Part shown: positions 1 through 5,891 of the stretch, in pieces
How the letters are laid out: each line of letters begins with the position of its first letter
Numbering within the stretch: the first letter of the stretch is position 1
Assembly: GCA_015487365.1 (NCBI GenBank)
Contig: WFPT01000100.1
Span: 1 to 6,195, forward strand
Length of the DNA: 6,195 bases
Direction of reading: 5' to 3'
From: Aquificaceae bacterium
Lineage (GTDB): Bacteria; Aquificota; Aquificia; Aquificales; Aquificaceae
The notes under the pieces: model-generated
Databases searched by the model: none
The model's input: the letters and a program-made list of their open reading frames with translations, nothing else
Told to the model about the DNA's origin: nothing
Translations under genes and position numbers: made by a program

Positions 1-1013
1 GCACCCTTAAAGAGGGTCCAAGCGGTGCTCATTACTATTACACCGACGGGGATGGTTATGAGCATAGTGGTTATGGACATTATTACCTTTATCCAGTCCG
101 CTGCGGCGGTAACGAACATGTGATGGACCCAGACTATAAAGCCTAAACCTACTATACCCCACAGCGCTATTATGTATGCTTTGTATCCGAAGAACCTGTT
201 TTTGGCCATAGTGGCAAGGGTTTCACCCGCAAGGGCAACGGGTGGAACTAACATTACATAAACCGCTGGATGGGAGTAGAACCAGAAGACGTGTTGGTAG
301 AGTAAGGGGTCACCACCTGCGGTTGGGTCAAAGAATTTGGTCCCAAGGTATTTGTCAAGGAGGTCCATAGTGACCGCACCCGCCAAAGAGGGAACTCCGA
401 GGAGCTGAATTACGTTTGCGGCAATAATGGAGTGGGTAAAGAGGGGTAGTTTCCAGTAGGTTACTCCCTTAGCCCTCATCCTGATTACGGTGGTTAGGAA
501 ATTAACCGCACCCGCTATAGAAGAAACTCCCAAGATGTGAATTACGAATACGTAAATGGCAAGGTTCCCAGCGTCGTCGTTTAGGGCGTAGGGGGGGTAG
601 CCGGTCCACATCATCCTTATTTGGTTGGAAGGTATGAAGGTAAGGAGTGCTAAGACGGTTGCTCCAAAGAAGGCCCACCAGGAGAGGGCGTTAAGTCTTG
701 GGAAGGCTACGTCCCTTGCACCTACTTGAAGGGGTAGGAGGAAGTTACCAAAACCTCCGGTGGGAGCACCTATTGCCCACCAAAGGAGCATTAAAACTCC
801 GTGGCCTGTTAGAAGGTAGTTGTAGGTGGAAGCGGACATAAACTGCAATCCGGGGTTGGTCAGCTCAAGCCTCATGAGGAGGGCGAAGATACCACCAAGG
901 AGGAAACCTATAAAGGAGGTAACGTAGTAGAGGATGCCAATCTTTTTGTGGTCGGTGGTAAAAATCCACTCCTTAAGGCTTGCCCCATAGTAGGGAACTC
1001 TAAGTTCCGCCAT
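1..1013 (-). CDS. coxA: Cytochrome c oxidase subunit I, A2-like, partial (3' end beyond window)
   Basis: This is the catalytic heme-copper subunit of a membrane oxygen reductase. 337 codons are visible from the ATG at 1013-1011 to the left edge, so the later helices, including the heme a3 ligand, are missing. Visible landmarks are H71 in TGHG (low-spin heme ligand), N90, D101 and N108 (D-channel entrance, in the GFGN and RDVAFPRLN motifs), CuB ligands H248, H297 and H298, and Y252 four residues after H248 (the Tyr cross-linked to His in oxidases). The usual HPEVY glutamate is Ala250, preceded by Tyr246-Ser247, which is the A2-subfamily signature. The residue 28 after the second CuB His, normally the K-channel Lys, is Ile326. 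The gene begins 17 nt after coxB. Its start is fixed by a strong ribosome site at 1020-1027, and it has a likely promoter of its own at 1049-1077. The family is certain; the subclass is likely. Confidence 0.96.
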   Translation of the reverse strand, partial: MAELRVPYYGASLKEWIFTTDHKKIGILYYVTSFIGFLLGGIFALLMRLELTNPGLQFMSASTYNYLLTGHGVLMLLWWAIGAPTGGFGNFLLPLQVGARDVAFPRLNALSWWAFFGATVLALLTFIPSNQIRMMWTGYPPYALNDDAGNLAIYVFVIHILGVSSIAGAVNFLTTVIRMRAKGVTYWKLPLFTHSIIAANVIQLLGVPSLAGAVTMDLLDKYLGTKFFDPTAGGDPLLYQHVFWFYSHPAVYVMLVPPVALAGETLATMAKNRFFGYKAYIIALWGIVGLGFIVWVHHMFVTAAADWIKVIMSITTMLITIPVGVIVMSTAWTLFKG

Positions 1014-1019
1014 GGCTAA

Positions 1020-1027
1020 CACCTCCC
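1020..1027 (-). promoter_or_regulatory. Ribosome binding site of coxA
   Basis: GGGAGGTG lies exactly 6 nt before the coxA ATG, inside the 17-nt coxB-coxA gap. It is close to a full anti-Shine-Dalgarno match, and it fixes the start of coxA. Confidence 0.85.
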
Positions 1028-1030
1028 ATA

Positions 1031-1867
1031 TTAGTTTTTATTAATATTATTATAAGCAACTCCGTTGGGTTTGTCAACTCCGTTGAAGGTGGTAGGTCCT
1101 CCTCCATACCACTTTTCCCACTCCTCTTTGGATAGGACGTGGATTTTTGCCCTCATAAAGGCATGCCCACTTCCGCAGTATTCCCTGCAAGAGACCCAGT
1201 AGTCTCCGGGTTTGTCAATCTTAAACCACTGGTAGGTAATCCTTCCCGGATAAAGGTCTTGGGTTTTTGAAACGGGTGGCCATATAAAGAAGGAGTGGAT
1301 TACGTCCAAGGAGTGCATTTTTAGCTTTACGGGAACTCCCGCGGGAACGTAAAATCCGTCCGCTCCGGGTGAAAACTCACAACCTTTACCGGGAGTTTGG
1401 GAGGGGTCAGGTATTGGACAGTATGCCATGGTAAATTTTCCGTTTGGGTATTTAAACTGCCACATCCACATGGAGCCTATTACCTCAATTTCTAAGGCGT
1501 TTTCGGGAATTTCCGTTTCCACTTCAAAGGCCTTGGTGGATACAAAGTCCAAGAATACGTCTCCGACCAAGATTACAAAGGCCCATACGGACAAAAGTCC
1601 AACATCCAACCTTCCCCAAGGCCTTCCTGAGTGCTCCCCTTTACCCTCTTCCTTCTGAGTCAGGGTAAAGATTACAAAGGGCAAAGCTACTATGAGACCG
1701 TAAAGGATTGCCACCTTATACCAAGTATCCACAGCCCATGCCCAGGTGGTTCCAGGCTCCGCTCCTACTTCCTTTGCTCTCTGATAAACATCAACAATGG
1801 CGGTTCCCATCCACCACCAAAGACCTGCCAAAAGTAAAGCGTAGAACAAAATTAGTAGCCTAGCCAT
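1031..1867 (-). CDS. coxB: Cytochrome c oxidase subunit II (CuA subunit)
   Basis: This subunit accepts electrons from cytochrome c at the binuclear CuA centre on the outer face and passes them to CoxA. Hydrophobic segments lie at about residues 1-23 (probably an uncleaved signal anchor), 51-69 and 89-110, followed by the exported cupredoxin domain. The complete CuA ligand set is present: H191 in DVIHSF, C227, E229, C231, H235 and M238 in CREYCGSGHAFM. The aromatic electron-entry patch is MWMWQF at about 133-137. There is no C-terminal CxxCH heme-c domain, so the complex is aa3-like rather than caa3. Unusually, an insertion at about 145-172 contains Cys150 and Cys163. The ATG overlaps the end of sco by 8 nt and sits 6 nt after a strong ribosome site. 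The final codons carry the coxA promoter. Confidence 0.96.
   Translation of the reverse strand: MARLLILFYALLLAGLWWWMGTAIVDVYQRAKEVGAEPGTTWAWAVDTWYKVAILYGLIVALPFVIFTLTQKEEGKGEHSGRPWGRLDVGLLSVWAFVILVGDVFLDFVSTKAFEVETEIPENALEIEVIGSMWMWQFKYPNGKFTMAYCPIPDPSQTPGKGCEFSPGADGFYVPAGVPVKLKMHSLDVIHSFFIWPPVSKTQDLYPGRITYQWFKIDKPGDYWVSCREYCGSGHAFMRAKIHVLSKEEWEKWYGGGPTTFNGVDKPNGVAYNNINKN
1049..1077 (-). promoter_or_regulatory. Consensus-perfect sigma70-type promoter upstream of coxA, inside coxB
   Basis: Reading the minus strand, TTGACA (1077-1072) is followed by a 17-bp spacer and TATAAT (1054-1049), which matches the consensus at 12 of 12 positions with optimal spacing. It lies within the last codons of coxB, in a poorly constrained C-terminal tail. 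Transcription would start near 1042 and give a leader of about 29 nt that carries the coxA ribosome site. The inferred role is extra or separately controlled coxA expression on top of operon read-through. No experimental support is available here. Confidence 0.65.
1057..1085 (-). repeat. Two direct copies of an 11-bp internally symmetric repeat over the coxA promoter
   Basis: CAACGGAGTTG occurs identically at 1085-1075 and 1067-1057, 18 bp apart start to start. Each copy is an inverted repeat with CAAC and GTTG arms around a 3-nt centre. The upstream copy overlaps the -35 hexamer and the downstream copy lies within the promoter spacer, which is operator-like placement. The alternative is that the repeat only reflects a repeated Asn-Gly-Val in the CoxB tail using the same codons six codons apart. 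Confidence 0.5.
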
Positions 1868-2714
1868 GGCCTCTCACCTCCTCTAATTTTTTCTTACCAT
1901 ATATTCTACCATACAAGAAGAAGGCGTTAAATAAGACCCCCAAAAACAGGAGCATACCTATTGCTCCCGTAATTAGGAAGGGGTCAATAACATACTTTCC
2001 CTGGGAGTAGCAAACGAAGGCGGAGGTAAGGAGGTCCTTTAAGACATTTACACTCGTTATCTTTACCTTACCCTTTTGGGCATCTACGAGGGCAAACCTC
2101 AGGTCCCTCTCCCTTGGTTTTATGCCGTAAATATAGCGGGTTAGCCTGTGGTCGTTGTCTAAGAAGATTACCACGTTTGGGTGGATGAAACCGTTATCCG
2201 CCCTTGAATAGAAGAATTTAAAACCTACCGCTCCCGTAAAGGTCTTTATCTGGTCCTTTTCCATTAAGGCAAAGTGCCAGTTTTTGGGTAGAGGGCCTTT
2301 GTCTTCTACAAGCTTTTCCTTAAACTTCTTTAAGGTCATCAAGGTATCGTCCTTGTCAAAGGAGAGGGTAAGGATGTTGAATTGGTCCTCCCCCCAGTCC
2401 CTTACTATAGGTTTTACAGCGTCGTAAAAGTTTCTGTTTAGGACTGGGCAGGAGCCCCTGCAAGTGTAGTAGGTAAAGATTATTATGGAAGGTTTTTTAC
2501 CTAAGAATTGGTAGAGCCTTACGATTTTCCCGTTCTCCAAGACTATGTTTATGTTAGGGACCTCCTTACCTAAATATTTGCTTTCGTCTATCTTTAAGAC
2601 TTCCGGGTCAAAGAAACCTGCATTACCACCGGGGGAGCCTCCTCCCTGCAAGACACTTTCACCTATTCCAAAAAGGAGACTAAAAAGGAGGAGGACTCCC
2701 AAAAGCCTCATCAC
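1860..2714 (-). CDS. sco: Sco-family copper chaperone with N- and C-terminal membrane segments
   Basis: Sco proteins are extracytoplasmic thioredoxin-fold copper chaperones and thiol reductases that help assemble the CuA site of subunit II. Residues about 1-20 form a signal or anchor segment and the thioredoxin-like domain spans about 45-200. The copper-binding CxxxCP motif is C85-C89-P90, and the distal His ligand is probably H178 in FIHPN. Residues about 245-268 are strongly hydrophobic and give a second, C-terminal membrane anchor, which single-anchor mitochondrial-type Sco1 lacks; length (284 aa) fits this longer form. Cys235 precedes that segment. The open frame can start at GTG 2714 (4-nt overlap with coxC) or ATG 2711 (1-nt overlap); I favour the ATG. 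No strong ribosome site is visible, so translation is probably coupled to coxC. Its position between coxC and coxB supports the CuA role. Confidence 0.92.
   Translation of the reverse strand: MMRLLGVLLLFSLLFGIGESVLQGGGSPGGNAGFFDPEVLKIDESKYLGKEVPNINIVLENGKIVRLYQFLGKKPSIIIFTYYTCRGSCPVLNRNFYDAVKPIVRDWGEDQFNILTLSFDKDDTLMTLKKFKEKLVEDKGPLPKNWHFALMEKDQIKTFTGAVGFKFFYSRADNGFIHPNVVIFLDNDHRLTRYIYGIKPRERDLRFALVDAQKGKVKITSVNVLKDLLTSAFVCYSQGKYVIDPFLITGAIGMLLFLGVLFNAFFLYGRIYGKKKLEEVRGHG
1874..1882 (-). promoter_or_regulatory. Ribosome binding site of coxB, encoded inside sco
   Basis: AGGAGGTGA is a full anti-Shine-Dalgarno match located 6 nt before the coxB ATG. It lies within the last codons of sco (Glu-Glu-Val-Arg), so the Sco C-terminal residues there are partly dictated by the initiation signal for coxB. 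Confidence 0.85.
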
Positions 2715-3490
2715 TCAGCGGTTAGCCTTGGGATGGAGTTGATAAAGTATGCGTTGGTAGCAACAAAGAGCCAGACTATATCTACAAAGTGCCAGTAGAA
2801 GGATAGTGCCTTAACACCGGTTACCTTCTTTTCGTCAATAAGTCCCCTTATTCCTACCCAGAGGAAGTAGAGTTGTCCCACAAGACCCACTAATACGTGG
2901 GAGGTGTGAAAGCCTGTTAGAACGTAAAAGGCGGTCCCGGACATGTTGGAAGAGAGGGTGTAGCCTTCGTGCCAAAGCTCTCTCCACTCATTTACGTGGA
3001 TTACCACAAAGAGGAAACCCAGGATGAAGGTTGCCAGGAGCCACTTGTTGTAGGAGGACCTGTCTCCTTCTTCAATAGCATGCTCCGCTTTTAAAATCGT
3101 AAAGGAGGATGCCCACAGTATGAAGGTAAGGATGATGGGAATGATGAAGTTCATCTCCGCAACATACTTTGGCCACTCGTGGTAGTGAAACTCCCAAGCT
3201 CTCCAAAAGGCGGCAAACATTGAACCAAAGATTATGACCTCTGAAAGGACGAAGAAGACTATTGCGGTGGTCCCGTGGCCTTCATCCTTACCGTGGGTGA
3301 AGAAGTCATCCGCCCACAGAGCAAGTCCTACTATTAGGAGAATAGCGGCAATACCTCCAAAGATTAAACCGAGCATAGGGGACTTCCACTGGAAGAAGCC
3401 CGTAAAGGAAAGGGTTGCAAAAAGGGCTCCTAAACCCACCCAAATTGGTGCGGGACTGGTTTCGTGATGGACAGCGTGTTCGTGCGCCAT
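2711..3490 (-). CDS. coxC: Cytochrome c oxidase subunit III
   Basis: Subunit III is a non-redox integral membrane subunit that stabilises subunit I and proton uptake through the D-channel. The 259-residue protein shows seven predicted helices (about 14-34, 38-60, 75-98, 114-134, 150-167, 185-214 and 230-251), the usual number for bacterial subunit III. Family landmarks are Glu84 in FFVLSEV, the FYVLTGFHTSHVLVG block (H195, H198) and YWHFVDIVWLF (232-242). The N-terminus is rich in His, with four among the first nine residues; whether this binds metal is unknown. It is the first oxidase gene after a 42-nt gap and has a strong ribosome site (3497-3504) and a possible promoter just upstream. Its stop overlaps the start of sco. 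Confidence 0.96.
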   Translation of the reverse strand: MAHEHAVHHETSPAPIWVGLGALFATLSFTGFFQWKSPMLGLIFGGIAAILLIVGLALWADDFFTHGKDEGHGTTAIVFFVLSEVIIFGSMFAAFWRAWEFHYHEWPKYVAEMNFIIPIILTFILWASSFTILKAEHAIEEGDRSSYNKWLLATFILGFLFVVIHVNEWRELWHEGYTLSSNMSGTAFYVLTGFHTSHVLVGLVGQLYFLWVGIRGLIDEKKVTGVKALSFYWHFVDIVWLFVATNAYFINSIPRLTAE

Positions 3491-3496
3491 CTCCCT

Positions 3497-3504
3497 ACCT
3501 CCTT
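3497..3504 (-). promoter_or_regulatory. Ribosome binding site of coxC
   Basis: AAGGAGGT, a near-perfect Shine-Dalgarno sequence, is 6 nt from the coxC ATG. That is the same spacing as at coxB and coxA. Confidence 0.85.
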
Positions 3505-3524
3505 AAAGGTTTTTCTAAAAAATT

Positions 3525-3553
3525 ACTTTAACCTATCTTATGAGAAAAGTCAA
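3525..3553 (-). promoter_or_regulatory. Possible sigma70-type promoter for coxC-sco-coxB-coxA
   Basis: On the minus strand TTGACT (3553-3548, 5 of 6 consensus) is separated by 17 bp from TAAAGT (3530-3525, 4 of 6). The -35 lies in the last codons of the thioredoxin gene and the -10 in the 42-nt gap. The start would fall near 3518, giving a leader of about 28 nt that carries the coxC ribosome site. The -10 is weak, so this is only suggestive. Confidence 0.4.
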
Positions 3554-4033
3554 GTCCCTTTCAAGGTCCTTATACTCTCCAAAGACCTTCTTTACGACCC
3601 TACCCTTCTTATCCACCAGGAAGGAAACGGGTAGGCCCGAAATTCCAAAGAGCCTTTCAACCTCATCGTTGGAAAGGAGCACGGGGAAGGTAATCCCATA
3701 CTTTTTTACAAACTTTTCAACCGCACCAACCTTTACATCCGTAGCTATTGCCAAAATTACAAAGTCCTTCCTATACTTTTTATAGACCTTTTCAAAGTAA
3801 GGCATCTCCCTCCTACAAGGGGGGCACCAGGTGGCCCAAAAGTTTATTAAGAGCACTTTTCCCTTGAACTGACCTAAGGATACTTCCTTTCCTTGGAGGG
3901 TTTTTAGAGTTATGTTGGGAAGGCTCTGACCTACCCTTACATTAGTGTGGCTTAAACTGTGCCTCTTACCGTATAAAGAGAGGAAGACCAAAAGGAGGCT
4001 TAAACCTGCCAAAAAATAAGAAAGCTTCTTCAT
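3533..4033 (-). CDS. TlpA/ResA-type membrane-anchored thiol-disulfide oxidoreductase
   Basis: This is a thioredoxin-fold reductase acting on the outer side of the membrane. Residues about 5-21 form a hydrophobic signal anchor. The catalytic motif is WCPPC with C70 and C73, in the typical INFWATWCPPC context, and the cis-proline is P135 in SGLPVSF. Length (166 aa) fits ResA/TlpA. Family members reduce apocytochrome c cysteines (ResA/CcmG) or the Sco and CuA cysteines (Bradyrhizobium TlpA). The neighbouring sco and coxB genes favour the second role here, but sequence alone cannot separate the two. Its ATG overlaps the lipA stop by 4 nt (ATGA). The only ribosome-site-like match, GAGGT, is about 15 nt upstream, so translational coupling to lipA is likely. 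Confidence 0.93.
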   Translation of the reverse strand: MKKLSYFLAGLSLLLVFLSLYGKRHSLSHTNVRVGQSLPNITLKTLQGKEVSLGQFKGKVLLINFWATWCPPCRREMPYFEKVYKKYRKDFVILAIATDVKVGAVEKFVKKYGITFPVLLSNDEVERLFGISGLPVSFLVDKKGRVVKKVFGEYKDLERDLTFLIR

Positions 4034-4857
4034 AAGTTTTTAATATAAACCTCGTAGGCCTTGTAGGAGCTCCTTACGTTTGGACCTACGACCACCCCCT
4101 TAAAGCCCAAGCCCTTGGCAAACTTTTCAATTTCCTTAAACTCCTCCTGGCTGTAATACTTTTTTACGGGGTAGTGCTTTAAGGAGGGCTGGTAGTATTG
4201 GCCCACCGTTATTAGGTCACAGCCTACCTCCTTTAAGTCTTCCAAGGTTTTAAAGACTTCCTTTAAACTCTCACCAAAGCCTAGAATAAGGGCGCTTTTG
4301 GTTAAAACCCTTGGGTTTATCTCCTTGCTAACCTTTAAAAGCTCTAAGCTCCTTTTGTAGTGGGCTCCCCTCCTTACCTTGGGATACAACCTTTTTACCG
4401 TTTCCAAGTTGTGGTTTAAAACCTCAGGCCCTTCCCTTAAAATCCTTTCCAAGTGCTCCCATTTTCCCTTAAAGTCGGGAACCAAAACTTCTACTTTAAT
4501 ACCCTCCTCCTTTAAGAGCCTTACGCATTCGGCGAATACGCTTGCTCCCATGTCCTTTAAGTCATCCCTTGACACTGAAGTTATTACCACGTATTTAAGG
4601 CCTAAAAGCTTTGCGGTTTGTAAAATCCTTCTGGGCTCCTGTGGGTCGTAAAAACCACTTTTACCCCTCTTTATATTACAGAAGGCGCAGTTTCTGGTGC
4701 AAACCTTACCCAGTATCATGAAGGTGGCGGTTGAGCTTTTAAAACACTCCCCTATGTTGGGACACCTTGACTCCTCACAAACGGTCCTTAAATGGGCTTT
4801 CCTTAAAATTTTTTTGAGGGAGTTGGTATCCCCCAACCTCAGCCTCACCTTCATCAT
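4030..4857 (-). CDS. lipA: Lipoyl synthase (radical SAM, two 4Fe-4S clusters)
   Basis: LipA inserts two sulfur atoms at C6 and C8 of octanoyl groups bound to carrier proteins such as GcvH or E2 subunits. All diagnostic residues are visible: auxiliary-cluster cysteines C27, C32 and C38 (CX4CX5C), radical SAM cysteines C53, C57 and C60 (CX3CX2C), and the C-terminal RSSY (262-265) whose Ser ligates the auxiliary cluster. The protein (275 aa) has a short N-terminus compared with the E. coli enzyme but is otherwise complete. It is the classical single-chain enzyme, not a split LipS1/LipS2 pair. It starts at tandem ATGs (4857 and 4854); GGAG at 4863-4866 is 5 nt from the first and 8 nt from the second. 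It overlaps the hemW stop and the following thioredoxin gene by 4 nt each. No lipB or lipoyl target protein is in the window. Confidence 0.96.
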   Translation of the reverse strand: MMKVRLRLGDTNSLKKILRKAHLRTVCEESRCPNIGECFKSSTATFMILGKVCTRNCAFCNIKRGKSGFYDPQEPRRILQTAKLLGLKYVVITSVSRDDLKDMGASVFAECVRLLKEEGIKVEVLVPDFKGKWEHLERILREGPEVLNHNLETVKRLYPKVRRGAHYKRSLELLKVSKEINPRVLTKSALILGFGESLKEVFKTLEDLKEVGCDLITVGQYYQPSLKHYPVKKYYSQEEFKEIEKFAKGLGFKGVVVGPNVRSSYKAYEVYIKNL

Positions 4858-5891
4858 ATAAGCTCCGTAAGTATTTCGTTTAAAAGGAGGTAGTGCTCCT
4901 CCTTTAAGGATATTCTATTCCCCTCCTCCTTGAAGAAGACCTTTAAGGACTCTGGGAGCTTTAAAAGTTTTTTTTCTACCCCAAACTTGGTCCTAAGGCC
5001 CAATATAATCCTTTCCCTTTTAAGGTCAGGTCTTTCCTCAAAGGCGACTGGACTCTTACCTTCCTTTACCTTTTTAAGGTATTCCCTTAAAGAGTTGGTG
5101 TTTTTATACCTAAGGCCTTCAAAAAAGCTTGCGGAGGAAACCCCTACCCCCACATACTCTTCCAAAAGCCAATACTTTAAGTTGTGAAGGCAATACTTAC
5201 CATCCTTGGCCCAGTTGGAAACCTCATACCTTTCAAAACCTAACTCCTTCATAGTTTCTGAAATTAAAAGGTGCTCCCTATGGATTAAATCCTCGCTCAG
5301 TTTTAGACCCTCAAAGGGAGTTCCCTCATAGGGAGTTAGCAAATAAAAGGAAACGTGATTTACCTCAATTCCCCTTAAAACTTTAAGCTCCTCTTTTAGC
5401 TCCCCTAAGCTCTGATATCCGTAAATTAGGTCTATATTTACAGAGGAAAAGGGAACTCTTAGGAGGTAGTTTAACTTCTTAAAGACCAATTTTAGGTCGT
5501 GCCCCCTTCCTAAAAACCTTAAACCTTCTTCTCTAAAACTCTGAACTCCCAGGCTCACCCTGTTTATACCTAAATCGTAAAGCCCCCTTATTTCCTCAAA
5601 GTTATAGTCCTCCGGGTTCATTTCAAGGGTTATCTCCCTAAAACTACCCCTAAAATTTTTGTAGAGAAAGTTAAGGATTCTTTCCAAGTCCCTTAAATTT
5701 AAAAGGGAAGGGGTTCCACCCCCAAAGTATAGGGTGTCTATGTAAATCCTCCCAAGGTAACCTTTAAGTTCTAAGGTTAAGGCCTCTAAGTAGTCTTTGA
5801 TGGGCTCTATGTTGGTGGTGGAGGTAAAGTCACAGTAGGGACATTTGCTCCTACAAAAGGGGATGTGGATGTAAAGGCCCACCTCCCTCAT
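4854..5891 (-). CDS. hemW: HemW-type radical SAM heme chaperone
   Basis: HemW binds heme and delivers it to respiratory-chain proteins; it was long annotated as oxygen-independent coproporphyrinogen oxidase. The N-terminal motif is HIPFCxxxCxxCDF, with H9, C13, C17 and C20. The residue two after the third Cys is Phe22, whereas true HemN has a fourth Cys there, so HemW is preferred. GGGTPS (57-62) is the SAM-binding glycine motif, and HNLKYW (236-241) matches the HemW-specific HNxxYW motif. Length (345 aa) is slightly shorter than usual and no domain is missing. The start at 5891 overlaps the upstream stop by 4 nt (ATGA); there is no convincing ribosome site, which suggests coupling. Its location upstream of an oxidase operon fits a role in supplying heme, although HemW is also found in unrelated contexts. 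Confidence 0.92.
   Translation of the reverse strand: MREVGLYIHIPFCRSKCPYCDFTSTTNIEPIKDYLEALTLELKGYLGRIYIDTLYFGGGTPSLLNLRDLERILNFLYKNFRGSFREITLEMNPEDYNFEEIRGLYDLGINRVSLGVQSFREEGLRFLGRGHDLKLVFKKLNYLLRVPFSSVNIDLIYGYQSLGELKEELKVLRGIEVNHVSFYLLTPYEGTPFEGLKLSEDLIHREHLLISETMKELGFERYEVSNWAKDGKYCLHNLKYWLLEEYVGVGVSSASFFEGLRYKNTNSLREYLKKVKEGKSPVAFEERPDLKRERIILGLRTKFGVEKKLLKLPESLKVFFKEEGNRISLKEEHYLLLNEILTELI

Noticed and set aside
1..1013. Nitric oxide reductase or cbb3-type catalytic subunit
   Set aside because: The HPxVY tyrosine that is lost or moved in those families is present (Y252), D-channel residues are kept, and the neighbouring subunit II has a CuA site.
1428..1837. Plus-strand open frames opposite coxB (68-76 codons)
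   Set aside because: They lie wholly antisense to a gene with a complete CuA ligand set, have low-complexity Ser/Pro/Thr composition, no ribosome site and no family resemblance.
1903..1930. Promoter for coxB: TTAACG, 16 bp, TAGAAT with a TG extension
   Set aside because: The -35 matches only 4 of 6 in an AT-rich coding stretch of sco, and coxB already overlaps sco, so chance is the simpler reading.
3505..3532. Terminator hairpin after the thioredoxin gene (AGGTT...AACCT with an A/T interior)
   Set aside because: The stem is only 5 bp, the loop is long and there is no following U tract.
3234..3785. Plus-strand open frames opposite coxC and the thioredoxin gene
   Set aside because: They are shadows of confidently identified minus-strand genes, with no initiation signals or recognisable motifs.
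4034..4050. TATATT as a -10 box before the thioredoxin gene
   Set aside because: It is only about 13 nt from the ATG and has no -35 at a suitable distance; the gene overlaps lipA.
4220..4920. Recurring CCTCCTTTAA-like words on the plus strand
   Set aside because: They are the complement of Leu-Lys-Glu-Glu codons in Lys/Glu-rich helices, with irregular spacing, and are not a repeat array.
4379..5187. Plus-strand open frames opposite lipA and hemW
   Set aside because: They are Ser/Lys/Leu-rich antisense shadows with no start signals.
4854..5891. HemN, oxygen-independent coproporphyrinogen III oxidase
   Set aside because: The cluster motif ends CxxCDF instead of CxxCxC, and the HNxxYW motif and the length match HemW.
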